Shown here: piece after piece, positions 1 to 9,788 of the stretch | Layout: every line of letters starts with the position of its first letter | How positions within the stretch are numbered: the stretch's first letter is position 1 | From: Streptomyces fructofermentans | Lineage (GTDB): Bacteria; Actinomycetota; Actinomycetes; Streptomycetales; Streptomycetaceae | Assembly (NCBI RefSeq): GCF_014651055.1 | Contig: NZ_BMWD01000001.1 | Coordinates: 62,001-126,000, forward strand | DNA: 64,000 bases | Direction of reading: 5' to 3' | Program-made: the position numbers and the translations under genes | Notes under the pieces: model-generated | The model's database searches: none | Seen by the model: the letters and a program-made list of their open reading frames with translations, nothing else | Told to the model about the DNA's origin: nothing

Positions 1-851
1 CGGTTCAGGTCGGCCAGTGTGGTGACGAGTTCGCCCGCCGCGCCGGCGACCCGCGGGTCCAGCTCGGTGACGTCCGCCCCGTCGGCCGAGTAGGCGCGCC
101 CGTGGGGGTCCGGCAGGGAGTCGCGGGAGCCCGGGAAGGAGGTGCCCGTCAGACGGAGGGGGGTGAGGATGCGGCGCTCGGCCTCCGCGGCGTAGGAGCG
201 GCCGGTGACCCGCTCGACGACCAGGCCGAGCAGTACGTAGTTGGTGTTGGAGTAGGAGAAGCGGCCACGGGTGCCGGGGGGATGGGTGAGTGCGATGCGC
301 AGGGCCTGCGCGGGAGTGACGGGGGTCGTGCCGCGGGTCTCGGCCGTGAAGTTGGCGAGACCGCTGGTGTGGGTGAGCAGTGCGCGCAGGGTCAGGCGGC
401 GGCCGTCGTTGCCCGCGCCGCGGACCAGACCCGGAAGGTGAGCTTCCACGGGGTCCGACAGGGACAGGCGGCCCTCGGCGGCCAGTTGCAGGACGACCGT
501 GGCGATGAACGTCTTGGTGATGCTGCCCGCGCGGAAGTGGTCGTCCCGCCGGATGGTGCCGTCGGGGCGGGCGTCGTCCGCGGGGGCGCCGGTGGGCGAG
601 GTGGCGCCGTCCGCGCCCCGGGGACCGGAGCCCTGTCCGGCGGCCGGTGCCGCGGCGGTCTGGGAGCGCGCAAAGCGGGTAGCCGAACCCTCGGTGGCCA
701 GAAGAGCGGCGCCCGGGGCTCCGCCGCGGGTGACGAAACCGGCCAGTGCCGTGTCCGAGAGCGCGGGCGCGGGTGCGGTGGAGGCGTTCGCGGTCAGGCC
801 GAACAGCAGCATGCACACCGGCAGGGCCGAAAGCATCCTCGACTGCGGCAT
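1..851 (-). CDS. Secreted serine hydrolase, beta-lactamase/D-Ala-D-Ala carboxypeptidase family (partial)
   Basis: The gene runs off the left edge, so 283 codons are visible and the C-terminus is missing. The start ATG at 851 is chosen because AAGGAGG precedes it by a few bases. The protein opens with a short signal peptide (hydrophobic residues about 7-22, then Ala-rich). The SxxK nucleophile motif SITK lies at residues 110-113 and the YxN motif YSN at 200-202, both diagnostic of class C beta-lactamase and DD-peptidase relatives. The family hydrolyses D-Ala peptides, esters or beta-lactams outside the membrane; the substrate cannot be read from sequence. A Gly/Ala/Pro-rich stretch (about residues 64-98) precedes the catalytic helix. 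It is divergent from the first kinase gene. The KTG-type third motif would lie outside the window. Confidence 0.85.
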   Translation of the reverse strand, partial: MPQSRMLSALPVCMLLFGLTANASTAPAPALSDTALAGFVTRGGAPGAALLATEGSATRFARSQTAAAPAAGQGSGPRGADGATSPTGAPADDARPDGTIRRDDHFRAGSITKTFIATVVLQLAAEGRLSLSDPVEAHLPGLVRGAGNDGRRLTLRALLTHTSGLANFTAETRGTTPVTPAQALRIALTHPPGTRGRFSYSNTNYVLLGLVVERVTGRSYAAEAERRILTPLRLTGTSFPGSRDSLPDPHGRAYSADGADVTELDPRVAGAAGELVTTLADLN

Positions 852-1027
852 CCGTTCCTCCTTGTCGCGCTCATCATGGGGGACGGACCGGACTTGGCGG
901 CAGGCGGGGCACCGAAGAGTCGCCGCCGCAGGAGGGGATGCTTCCGCGAGGGGCACCCGGGGCGTTGGGCGGTGGCCGCGTGAGGGACAATGAAGGCTCT
1001 GTCAGGGCGGGTTGCATGAGGGGACGC

Positions 1028-3022
1028 ATGTCGGACGCGGAGCGGGCGGGAGCACCCCGTCAGGACGAGAGCGAACGTCTCCTCGCCGGGCGGTACCGGC
1101 TGGAAGGGGTCCTCGGCCGCGGTGGCATGGGCACCGTGTGGCGAGCGGCCGACGAGACGCTGGGCCGGACGGTCGCGGTCAAGGAGCTGCGGCTGCCGCC
1201 GCGCATCGACGAGGACGAGAAGCGCCGGCTGATCACGCGGACGTTCCGCGAGGCCAAGGCCATCGCCCGGATCAGGAACAACGGCGCGGTGACGGTCTTC
1301 GACGTGGTCGACGAGGACAACCGGCCGTGGATCGTGATGGAGCTCGTCGAGGGCAAGTCGCTCGCCGAGGTGATCCGTGAGGACGGGCTCCTCACGCCCA
1401 AGCGCGCCGCCGAAGTGGGTCTGGCCATCCTCGACGTGCTGCGCTCGGCGCACCGCGAGGGCATCCTGCACCGCGACGTGAAGCCGTCGAACGTGCTCAT
1501 CGCCGAGGACGGCCGGGTCGTACTCACGGACTTCGGCATCGCGCAGGTCGAGGGCGACCCGTCCATCACCTCGACGGGCATGCTCGTGGGCGCGCCCTCG
1601 TACATCTCGCCGGAGCGGGCGCGCGGGCATAAGCCCGGACCCGCGGCCGACCTGTGGTCGCTGGGCGGACTGCTCTACGCGTCGGTCGAGGGTGTGCCGC
1701 CCTACGACAGGGGTTCCGCCATCGCGACACTCACCGCGGTGATGACCGAGCCGGTGGAGCAGCCGAAGAACGCGGGTCCGCTGGAGAAGGTCATCTACGG
1801 CCTGCTCGTCAAGGACCCCGAGCAGCGGCTCGACAACGCGGGCGCGCGGGCGATGCTCACCGAGGTGGTCAACGCGCCCGAGCCCGCCGCGGGCGGGGCC
1901 GACGCCGTGGACGCGACGAAGGTCGTGCCGTTGCCCGACCTCCCCTCGGGGGCCGGCGGTCCCGACGCCCGGGGCGGGGCCGGGCGCAGGGCCGAGGAGC
2001 CCGGCGAGCGGCTGCGCGGTGCGCTGCGTTCGGTGCGCAAGGGCAAGGGCGCCGGAACGGCGGCCGTGGCCGGGACGGTCCAGGGGCCGGACACGCCGGC
2101 TGCCGGGAGCACCACCCCCGCCGCGGCGTCCGGCGCCGCCGCGCCTGCCGCGGCGAAGGACCGCAACAGTGCTGCCTCCGTACTGAACTCCAGTGCGGTG
2201 GGCGGTAGTTCGAACGGCGGAGGCGGACTGGCCGGGCGCGCTGCCGCCTCCAGGGCCGCGCTGGCCGATCTCGTCCCCCGGCGGGTGCTGGTGATCGCCG
2301 CGGTGGTGGTCGTGCTCGCCGTGCTGGGGACGGTCCTGGCCGTCACGCTGGGTGGCGACGGCGAGGACGCCAAGAGCGGTGACACCAAGTCGTCGTCCGG
2401 AGGGGTGAGCGCGGGCAACGGCGACACCGGGAAGGACAAGGACGGCGGCACGGGGTCGGGCGACGGGAAGACGGACGACTCCGGCGAGGGCACGACGAAG
2501 GGGAACTCCCCGACCGGCGAGGCCTCGAAGGGCTCGGAGGAGTCCGACGACTCGAAGGACTCCGGCGGCTCCGGCGACGGTTCGGGCGACGCGGACGTGA
2601 CGACGTACAAGAGCGGGCAGGGCTTCTCGATCGGGCTGCCGAAGGGGTGGACGTACCAGTCCACCGGGGCGGCCGGTTCGCGGTTCGCCGGCCCCGACGG
2701 TCAGAAGCTGCTGGTCGGCTGGACGACGACGCCCAAGGACGACCCGGTCGCCGACTGGACCAAGCAGGAGGGCTACATGCAGCGCGCCCAGTACGACCGG
2801 ATCCGCATAGAGAAGGTGGACTACCGCGGCTGGAACACGGCCGACTGGGAGTTCACCTACGTGGACGGCGGGACGCGGTACCGGTCGATAGACCGCGGGT
2901 TCGTCGTCAACGACAACCTGGGCTACGCGCTCATGTACACGGCCAAGGCGTCGAAGTGGGACGGCGGACTTCGCAAGGAGACGTGGCGGACGCTGACGGA
3001 GTCGTTCGAACCGAAGTCCTGA
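1028..3022 (+). CDS. Transmembrane serine/threonine protein kinase (kinase 1)
   Basis: A Hanks-type PknB-like kinase of 664 residues. The catalytic domain occupies roughly residues 20-285: glycine loop GRGGMG from residue 30, ATP lysine K52 in VAVKE, catalytic HRDVKPSN with D150, DFG at 168-170, and an activation loop with several Ser/Thr before the SPER motif. A Gly/Ala-rich linker leads to one membrane segment (about 420-443), then a Ser/Gly/Lys/Asp-rich stalk and an outer domain from about 525. That domain begins with GFSIGLPKGW, a signature recurring in neighbouring kinases. ATG 1028 is preferred over in-frame ATG 1016 because GAGGGG sits a few bases upstream of it. It should phosphorylate cytoplasmic targets in response to something sensed outside. 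Confidence 0.93.
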   Translation: MSDAERAGAPRQDESERLLAGRYRLEGVLGRGGMGTVWRAADETLGRTVAVKELRLPPRIDEDEKRRLITRTFREAKAIARIRNNGAVTVFDVVDEDNRPWIVMELVEGKSLAEVIREDGLLTPKRAAEVGLAILDVLRSAHREGILHRDVKPSNVLIAEDGRVVLTDFGIAQVEGDPSITSTGMLVGAPSYISPERARGHKPGPAADLWSLGGLLYASVEGVPPYDRGSAIATLTAVMTEPVEQPKNAGPLEKVIYGLLVKDPEQRLDNAGARAMLTEVVNAPEPAAGGADAVDATKVVPLPDLPSGAGGPDARGGAGRRAEEPGERLRGALRSVRKGKGAGTAAVAGTVQGPDTPAAGSTTPAAASGAAAPAAAKDRNSAASVLNSSAVGGSSNGGGGLAGRAAASRAALADLVPRRVLVIAAVVVVLAVLGTVLAVTLGGDGEDAKSGDTKSSSGGVSAGNGDTGKDKDGGTGSGDGKTDDSGEGTTKGNSPTGEASKGSEESDDSKDSGGSGDGSGDADVTTYKSGQGFSIGLPKGWTYQSTGAAGSRFAGPDGQKLLVGWTTTPKDDPVADWTKQEGYMQRAQYDRIRIEKVDYRGWNTADWEFTYVDGGTRYRSIDRGFVVNDNLGYALMYTAKASKWDGGLRKETWRTLTESFEPKS

Positions 3023-3176
3023 GGGGCACGAGATTCCTGAGATCTCGCATCTCCTCACTGTGGGTTGCCCTCGGCACGTATCGTGAGTGGTTGCGGACCG
3101 TACGCAGCCACAACTGCAGCCACAACGGGACGCATGGCGAACGGAATTGACCAACCGGGCGGCCGGGGGAGGCGTC

Positions 3177-5975
3177 GTGGAGGACTACGCGGGACGGGTG
3201 CTCGCGGACCGCTACCGCCTGCCGCTGCCGCCGTCGGACGAGTACGAACTGGCCGAGACCCGCGCCTTCGACACGTACAGCGGGCAGGAAGTCCTGGTCC
3301 GGCAGGTGCCGTTGCCGGAGATCGTCGAGGCCGAGGTGCTCGACGCGGACGGACTTCCCGACGGTTTCGTGGCACGGGACGCGGCGATGCGGCGGTCGTC
3401 CGCCCGCACCACGCGGAGGCCCACCGATCCCGCCGTGCGGCGTGCCATCGAGGCGGCGCAGGCGGCGGCCGGGATACCGGACCACCCGCGGCTCGACCAG
3501 GTCTTCGACGTGTTCGCCGAGGGCGGCTCACTGTGGATAGTGAGTGAGCGCGTGTCCGCGCGGCCCCTGGCGGCACTGCTCGCCGAGAAGCCGCTGACCC
3601 CCTACCGGGCCGCCGAGGTGGCCTCCGACGTGCTGACCGCGCTGCGGGTGCTCCACGCGCACGGCTGGGTGCACCGCAACATCACCGCGCGCACGGTCCT
3701 GGTCTGCGACGACGGACGAGTGATGCTCACCGGGCTCGCGGCCGGAGCGGCCGAGGAGGCGCTGTGCGGGTACGACCCCGTGCCGCCCGCCGAGGACGAG
3801 GGGGCCGCGGACGGTCCCGGGCGCGACGGCGGCCCGGCGGGAGCGCCCGGGCAGGCCCACCCTTCGCAACAGCCCCACCTCTCCCACCAGCCCCACTCGC
3901 AGCAGCGGACCCCGCAGCAGCGCCCGGGGGCCCCGGGTCCCGGTGGGCAGCCCGCACCGGGCGCGGTGCCCGGAGCACGCGCTCCCGGTGGCCGGACCGC
4001 CGTCGAGGCCGTTCGCGGCGACATGTCACCGCTGCCGCAGGCGCCGGGTGCAGGCCGGAGGGCCCTGGAGTCGGGCGGCGACGTGAGGGCCGCGCGCGCC
4101 GGGGCCATCGCGGCCTACCGTGCGGGCGCCCGTGCCGCGGCCCGGGTGCAGGAGGAGCAGCGGGGCGGCCCGGGCGGAGCGCTTCCCGCGCCGCGCCCCC
4201 GGCCCACCGGGGACGAGCCGGAGCCCGGCCGGGGTCCCGGACCCGCTCCGGACGCCGACCGGAGTCCCGGAGGTGCCCCGGACCCCGGCCGGGGTCCGGG
4301 GCACGCGGTCGGGCGCACACCGCCGCCCGGGCAGATCGCCGACCCGTACGGGGTGGGGCGGACGGGCTCCTGGCACGGGGCGGCGCCGCGTACCGGCGCG
4401 CCCGCACCCGCGCCGGGCGGCAGTGACCGCGGCCCGCTTCCCGAACTGCCGGGCGGACCGGGCGCGCCGGGCCACGACGACAGCACGGCGTTCCACGGCA
4501 ACGGCATGAGCCTGCCCCCGACCGAGTACGGCGAGCACCGCCACGGCGGCCCCGAGGCGCACGAGCGGGGCCAGGGCGCACCAGGCGGGGTACCGGGCGT
4601 GCTGCCGGCCGGCGGCCACGCCGGTGCCTCCGCGCTCACGCCCGCCGTGAGTCCGGCGGCCGACACGGGCCCCATGCAGTGGAGCCGGATCGCCGCTGCC
4701 CCGCACGCGCGTCGCGGGCCCGCCACCGCCCTGGCGGCCGAGCGGGCCCGGCAGGCCCGGATGGCCGTCATCGGACCCGTCACCGAGCGCTGGGCGCCGG
4801 AGCAGGCCGGGCCCGTCCACGAGAACTGGCAGCTCGCGGCGCCCATCGGCCCCGCGACCGACCTGTGGGCCCTGGGAGCGCTGCTCTTCCGTGCCGTGCA
4901 GGGGCACGCCCCCTACCCCGAGGAGAGCACCGCCGAGCTGGTCCAGCTGGTGTGCGCGGAGCCGCCCGCGTTCGCCGAGGAGTGCGGACCGCTCAGGCCG
5001 GTGGTCGAGTCGCTGCTGCGCCAGGACCCCACCGAGCGGCTGGACTTCGAGGAGCTGCGCGGCTGGCTGCGGTCGCTGGTGCGCTCGGCGCCGGAGCCGG
5101 AGGCGGGCACGTACGTGGTGGCCGCGCCGCCCGCGGACCCGAAGCGCCTGCCGGTCGTGCGCCGCCGCGGCGAACTCGTCCGCAGGCGTCGCGCGGGGCT
5201 GCCCGACACGAGCCCGCACGGCCGGCACAAGCGCGCCAAGCAGGGCAGGGAGGTCAAGCCGCGCCGCCTCGGCCGCACCTTGCTGCTGCTGATCCTGCTC
5301 GCCCTGGCCGCGGCGGTGGTGTATGCCGTGGCGTTCATGCCGAAGGCGGGCACGGACGGGGAGCGCACCGGTTCCGCGGGGGACGTCGTCAGCCCCGCTC
5401 CGAGCCGGTCGGCGAAGCCGGGCACGGGCGGCTCCGACCCGCAGGACGAGAAGTCGCCGACGAAGGAGAACAGCCCCACGCAGTCGTCGAGTTCGACGAC
5501 CCAGACGACCGGTCCCGAGCTTCCGCAGGGCTTCACACTGCGCAAGGACCCCGAGGGGTTCCGTGTCGCGGTCGCCAACGGCTGGGACCGGACCCCGAAG
5601 AACGGCCGCGGCCAGGTCGTCTACTCGCACGCGGGCTTCGACCTGCTCGTGGTCCCCGGACGTGACTCGACCGGGCGGTACGGCACGGACCCGATGACGT
5701 ACCAGCGCGAGGAGGAGCGCGAGTTGCAGCCCTTCCGCGACTCGACGTGGGCCACCTCCAGCGGGATGCGCCGGATCGACGTCGGCGGACGGGCCATGGC
5801 CGAGGGGCAGTTCACCTGGCAGGACTCCTCGGGGCGCGAGGTGTACGTACGCAATCTGGCGATGATCGTCGGCGGGCGGTACCACGTGCTCCAGGTGCGC
5901 GGGCCCGAGGCGGAGCGGGACGAGGTCACGCGGCTCTACGAGCAGGCGGCGGCGAGCTACCAGGCCACCGGTTGA
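3177..5975 (+). CDS. Predicted membrane pseudokinase (kinase-like protein 2)
   Basis: This 932-residue protein has a kinase-like fold but has lost the catalytic determinants. No GxGxxG loop is recognisable near residue 30. The ATP lysine is replaced by Arg (VLVRQV, R42). HRD reads HRN (166-168) and is followed by ITART rather than VKPSN. The DFG position reads TGL (185-187). Helix E, the LTPYRAAE region and the late DLWALG motif (D562) are kept. About 350 residues of Pro/Gly/Ala/Arg/Gln-rich sequence (about 200-555) interrupt the domain where the activation loop would be. One membrane segment lies near 700-720, followed by an outer domain starting PEGFRVAVANGW. The GTG start is supported by GGGGGAGG upstream, with a short spacer. 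A scaffold or regulatory role is inferred. Confidence 0.88.
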   Translation: MEDYAGRVLADRYRLPLPPSDEYELAETRAFDTYSGQEVLVRQVPLPEIVEAEVLDADGLPDGFVARDAAMRRSSARTTRRPTDPAVRRAIEAAQAAAGIPDHPRLDQVFDVFAEGGSLWIVSERVSARPLAALLAEKPLTPYRAAEVASDVLTALRVLHAHGWVHRNITARTVLVCDDGRVMLTGLAAGAAEEALCGYDPVPPAEDEGAADGPGRDGGPAGAPGQAHPSQQPHLSHQPHSQQRTPQQRPGAPGPGGQPAPGAVPGARAPGGRTAVEAVRGDMSPLPQAPGAGRRALESGGDVRAARAGAIAAYRAGARAAARVQEEQRGGPGGALPAPRPRPTGDEPEPGRGPGPAPDADRSPGGAPDPGRGPGHAVGRTPPPGQIADPYGVGRTGSWHGAAPRTGAPAPAPGGSDRGPLPELPGGPGAPGHDDSTAFHGNGMSLPPTEYGEHRHGGPEAHERGQGAPGGVPGVLPAGGHAGASALTPAVSPAADTGPMQWSRIAAAPHARRGPATALAAERARQARMAVIGPVTERWAPEQAGPVHENWQLAAPIGPATDLWALGALLFRAVQGHAPYPEESTAELVQLVCAEPPAFAEECGPLRPVVESLLRQDPTERLDFEELRGWLRSLVRSAPEPEAGTYVVAAPPADPKRLPVVRRRGELVRRRRAGLPDTSPHGRHKRAKQGREVKPRRLGRTLLLLILLALAAAVVYAVAFMPKAGTDGERTGSAGDVVSPAPSRSAKPGTGGSDPQDEKSPTKENSPTQSSSSTTQTTGPELPQGFTLRKDPEGFRVAVANGWDRTPKNGRGQVVYSHAGFDLLVVPGRDSTGRYGTDPMTYQREEERELQPFRDSTWATSSGMRRIDVGGRAMAEGQFTWQDSSGREVYVRNLAMIVGGRYHVLQVRGPEAERDEVTRLYEQAAASYQATG

Positions 5976-6110
5976 CCCCCGATCACCCTTCCGCAACCGG
6001 CCGTTCACGCCCCGGGCAACCGTCACAGTGCTGTCTCCGTCGGACCCCGGCGGTTCCCTGCGCGGTGACCGGTCCTTAGTCTGACCCTGTCAAGACCATT
6101 GCGGGGAAAC

Positions 6111-7997
6111 GTGAATCAGATGCAGGGCCTGCTTCTGGCGGGGCGCTATCGACTCGTCGACGCGATCGGCAGCGGGGGCATGGGCCGGGTGTGGCGGGCG
6201 CACGACGAGGTGCTGCACCGCGCCGTCGCGATCAAGGAGCTGACGGCCGCCCTCTACGTCTCCGAGAGCGACCAGCCCGTACTCCTCGCCCGTACGAGGG
6301 CGGAGGCGCGGGCGGCCGCGCGGATCAACCACTCGGCCGTCGTCACCGTGCACGACGTGCTGGAGCACGACGGCCGTCCGTGGATCGTGATGGAGCTGGT
6401 CGAGGGGAAATCGCTGGCCGACGCGGTCAAGCAGGCGGGGCGCATCGAGCCGCGGGAGGCCGCACGGGTCGGACTGTGGGTCCTGCGCGCCCTGCGGGCC
6501 GCGCACGCGGCCGGTGTGCTGCACCGCGACGTCAAGCCCGCCAACGTCCTCCTCTCCGACGACCGGCGCGTCCTGCTCACCGACTTCGGGATCGCGCAGG
6601 TCGAGGGCGACACGACAATAACGCGCACCGGGGAGATCGTCGGTTCGGTCGACTACCTGGCGCCCGAGCGCGTGCGGGGCGCCGATCCGGGCCCCTCCGC
6701 GGACCTGTGGGCACTCGGCGCGACGCTCTACACCGCGGTCGAGGGACGCTCGCCGTTCCGGCGGACGACTCCGCTGACCACGATGCAGGCCGTGGTCGGC
6801 GAGGAGCCCGACGAACCCCGGCACGCCGGTCCGCTCACGTCCGTCATCGCCGCGCTCCTGCGCAAGGACCCGGCCGAGCGGCCCGGTGCGGACCGGGCCG
6901 AGCAGATGCTCGCGGAGGTCGCGGAAGGCCGGACGCCCGACTCGGCGGACGCCCACGCGCCGACGCTCCACGGGTCCGGCGCGCCCGACCCGCGCGGGGC
7001 CTTCGGCCCGCCGGCCCAGGGTGCCGCGGGGGCGGGGGCCTGGGACTCACGGGACGACACGCGCACGGCCCGGGGCGGCCACGTGCCGCAGCCGGGCCCC
7101 GACACGCACGGGACCCACGACCCGTACCGGACCCATGACCCGTACCGGACCCACGACGCCTACCGGGGGCACGACACCCGTGGTGCGTACGGCGGGGCCG
7201 CTGCCCCTGCGGGGGACGTCACCGCGCGCCGGCAGGCGGGCGGTCTGCCGAGGAGCGGCCGCCTCAGGACGCTCGCCGTCGTGGTCGCGCTGGCCGCGGT
7301 CGTCGGCGGTGGCGGCGCCGCGGCGATCCTGTACGCCAACGGCCAGGACAAGCAGGGCACCTCCGCGAACTCCGGCGCACCGCGCGGGGGTTCGACGCCT
7401 TCGACGGACGAGCGGCAGGGGGGCACGGACAACGACGACGGCAAGGACCAGAGCAAGGACCAGGAGAAGGACCAGGAGAAGGACCAGGAGAAGGACCAGG
7501 AGAAGGACCAAGGCAAGGACACCCCGGTCGACGGCGTCCCCGACGGCTGGGAGCGCGTCAACGACGTGAAGGGTTTCAGCCTTGCCCTGCCGAAGGGCTG
7601 GAAGCGCCAGGTGGAGGGCGCCCAGATCGACTACACGCCCGACAAGGGCGAGCACTTCGTCCGCATCGCCATCGAGGACACCCCGGACTTCGACACCCCG
7701 TACGCGCATCTGGTCGATCTGGAGGAGCAGTTGGGGCGGCTGCGCGACTACCGCCGCGTCGGTCTGGAGGAGAACACCTTCCGCGACCGTCCGGGTGCGT
7801 TGTGGGACTTCACCTGGACCGCGCTGCCCAAGGACACCGACTTCCCGGGACCGCGGCGGGCCATCGAGCAGGCCTACCTCGGCCGCAACGGCGTCGAGTA
7901 CGTGATCTACATGTCCGCGCCCGCGGCCGACTGGGCGACGGCGCGGGAGCAGTTCGACGCGGTACTGCGGGGATGGCGGCCCCCGGCCGCTCAGTGA
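6111..7997 (+). CDS. Transmembrane serine/threonine protein kinase (kinase 3)
   Basis: A 628-residue kinase with all catalytic motifs: glycine loop GSGGMG from residue 20, K42 in VAIKE, HRDVKPAN with D140, DFG at 158-160, and an activation loop ending in APER. A linker rich in His/Asp/Tyr/Arg repeats (THDPYR repeated) precedes one membrane helix (about 385-408). The outer stalk contains a perfect DQEK repeat, and the outer domain opens with GFSLALPKGW. GTG 6111 is used as start; ATG 6120, three codons later, has more normal spacing from the GGGGAAA element and is a real alternative. It is the third of five closely spaced tandem genes, 135 bp from its neighbour, so a private promoter is possible. 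Confidence 0.92.
   Translation: MNQMQGLLLAGRYRLVDAIGSGGMGRVWRAHDEVLHRAVAIKELTAALYVSESDQPVLLARTRAEARAAARINHSAVVTVHDVLEHDGRPWIVMELVEGKSLADAVKQAGRIEPREAARVGLWVLRALRAAHAAGVLHRDVKPANVLLSDDRRVLLTDFGIAQVEGDTTITRTGEIVGSVDYLAPERVRGADPGPSADLWALGATLYTAVEGRSPFRRTTPLTTMQAVVGEEPDEPRHAGPLTSVIAALLRKDPAERPGADRAEQMLAEVAEGRTPDSADAHAPTLHGSGAPDPRGAFGPPAQGAAGAGAWDSRDDTRTARGGHVPQPGPDTHGTHDPYRTHDPYRTHDAYRGHDTRGAYGGAAAPAGDVTARRQAGGLPRSGRLRTLAVVVALAAVVGGGGAAAILYANGQDKQGTSANSGAPRGGSTPSTDERQGGTDNDDGKDQSKDQEKDQEKDQEKDQEKDQGKDTPVDGVPDGWERVNDVKGFSLALPKGWKRQVEGAQIDYTPDKGEHFVRIAIEDTPDFDTPYAHLVDLEEQLGRLRDYRRVGLEENTFRDRPGALWDFTWTALPKDTDFPGPRRAIEQAYLGRNGVEYVIYMSAPAADWATAREQFDAVLRGWRPPAAQ
7461..7508 (+). repeat. In-frame 12-bp coding repeat, four perfect copies
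   Basis: CAGGAGAAGGAC is repeated four times without a mismatch, encoding (QEKD)4 in the outer stalk of kinase 3, with related GAGCAAGGAC sequence just upstream. Perfect DNA identity, not just protein similarity, points to recent slippage. Copy number would alter stalk length in multiples of four residues without breaking the frame. Confidence 0.9.
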
Positions 7998-8117
7998 CCC
8001 GGGCCCGCACGGGCCCGCCGTGCGGGCCGTCACCCGCGTCGCACGGCGCGTCGCATGTCGGCCACCCCGGCCGAATCGCCACGGAGGCGCTCCGTCCGGT
8101 GGGGCATGATGGGGCGC

Positions 8118-9788
8118 ATGGGGACCGAGGGGGACAACGCCCGTGTGATCGCGGGCCGTTACCGGCTGGAGGCCAGACTCGGCCGGGGCGGCATGGGCGT
8201 CGTATGGCGGGCCACCGACCAGCTCCTCGGCCGTCAGGTGGCGGTCAAGGAACTCGCCCTCGACACCTCGCTCTCCGCGGAGGAGGCCCGGCAGCAGCGC
8301 GAGCGCACCCTGCGGGAGGCGCGCGCGGTCGCGCAGTTGCGGCATCCGCACATCGTCGTCGTCCACGACGTCGTCGAGCAGGACGAGCGCCCGTACATCG
8401 TGATGGACCTGATCGAGGGCGGCTCGCTCGCCGAGCGGATCTCCCGGCGCGGTCCCGTCGACCCGGCCGAGGCGGCCAGGATCGGCATCGACCTCCTCGG
8501 CGCGCTGCGCAGGGCGCACGCGGCCGGCGTCCTGCACCGCGACCTCAAGCCTGCGAACGTCCTGCTCACCGAGGACGGCGGGGTGGTGCTCACCGACTTC
8601 GGGATCGCCCAGGTCTCCGGGGCGACGACGCTCACCGAGAGCGGGTCGTTCGTCGGCTCGCCCGAGTACACCGCGCCCGAGCGGATGGCCGGGACCAGGA
8701 CCGGGCCGGAGTCCGACCTCTGGTCCCTCGGCGCGCTCCTGTGCACGGCACTCAGCGGTGAGTCGCCGTTCCGGCGGGACTCGTTGGGCGGCATCCTGCA
8801 CGCGGTGGTGATCGACGAGATACGCCCGCCGGCCGCCGCGGCACCCCTGCTCCCGGTCGTACGCGGCCTGCTGGAGCGCGATCCCGAACGGCGTCTCGAC
8901 GCCGCGGAGGCCGAGCGGCTGCTTCGGGCGTTCCTCGACACGGGACGCACCCCGGCGGCGTCGTCCGGGTACACGCCGACGCGCCGGGACCTGCCGAAGC
9001 GGGCACCCGGTCCCGCACCGGCGGAGCCGCGGCAGCCCGCGACCGGCGGCACGAGACCCTCTCCGGTCGTGCCCGCCTCGACGCGGAACGTACTGATCGC
9101 GGCGGCGCTGGTCGCCGCGACCACCGGGGCCGGGGTGTCGGCGGCCGCTCTGCTGATGAGCGGCGGCGGGGGCGACGACCCCGTTCCGCGGACGAGTTCG
9201 GCGGTCACCCGTACGGGCACCGCCGGGGGCCGGACCGGTGACCCGGCGCCCACGGCCACCGTCTCCCGCCCGGGTGCCGGCCCGGCGTCGTCCCCGGCGT
9301 CGCCGTCCTCCGTGCCGTCCGGACCCTCCACCGCCCGCACGCCGCCCGCCGGCTACCGCCTGGCCGAGGACCCGGGCGGCTTCTCGCTCGCCGTGCCGAA
9401 GGGGTTCCGGCGCGACCCGCAGGGCGAGCGGGTCCTCTACCTCTCCGAGGGCGACACCTTCCGCATCGGGGTGAAGGTGTCCGATCCGCAACCCGGAGGC
9501 CCGCTGGGCGTGATGCGCCGGGCCGCCGCCAAGGGGCCCGACACGAACCCCGGTTACCGCGAGGGGCGGGTCACCGCGACCACCCGGGCCGGCCGCAGCG
9601 CAGCGCTGTGGGAGTTCACCTGGAACGGCTTCAGCGAGTCGGAGGGCGCCCGGCACACCTACGACCTCTGCTGGGAGGAGGACGGCAGACTGTACGACGT
9701 CTGGGTCTCGGCGCCCGCCGGCAGGTCGCGCGAGGCACGGGGACACTTCGAGGTCGCGGTCGGCACGTTCGCGCCCACGACGGCGTAA
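8118..9788 (+). CDS. Transmembrane serine/threonine protein kinase (kinase 4)
   Basis: A 556-residue kinase with complete motifs: GRGGMG from residue 22, K44 in VAVKE, HRDLKPAN with D142, DFG at 160-162, and activation loop FVGSPEYTAPER. The membrane helix lies about 325-349, followed by a Pro/Ser/Thr stalk and an outer domain opening GFSLAVPKGF, with a central WEFTWNGF resembling WDFTWTAL in kinase 3. Starts at 8106, 8109 and 8118 are all in frame; 8118 is preferred because the protein then begins close to the kinase fold, as in kinases 1, 3 and 6. The 120-bp gap to kinase 3 shows no clear terminator, so partial co-transcription is likely. Confidence 0.92.
   Translation: MGTEGDNARVIAGRYRLEARLGRGGMGVVWRATDQLLGRQVAVKELALDTSLSAEEARQQRERTLREARAVAQLRHPHIVVVHDVVEQDERPYIVMDLIEGGSLAERISRRGPVDPAEAARIGIDLLGALRRAHAAGVLHRDLKPANVLLTEDGGVVLTDFGIAQVSGATTLTESGSFVGSPEYTAPERMAGTRTGPESDLWSLGALLCTALSGESPFRRDSLGGILHAVVIDEIRPPAAAAPLLPVVRGLLERDPERRLDAAEAERLLRAFLDTGRTPAASSGYTPTRRDLPKRAPGPAPAEPRQPATGGTRPSPVVPASTRNVLIAAALVAATTGAGVSAAALLMSGGGGDDPVPRTSSAVTRTGTAGGRTGDPAPTATVSRPGAGPASSPASPSSVPSGPSTARTPPAGYRLAEDPGGFSLAVPKGFRRDPQGERVLYLSEGDTFRIGVKVSDPQPGGPLGVMRRAAAKGPDTNPGYREGRVTATTRAGRSAALWEFTWNGFSESEGARHTYDLCWEEDGRLYDVWVSAPAGRSREARGHFEVAVGTFAPTTA

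Noticed and set aside
794..3154. Long open frame (over 780 codons) antisense to kinase 1
   Set aside because: It is the mirror of a GC-rich gene, has Arg/Pro/His-rich composition without a domain, and the sense frame has complete kinase motifs.
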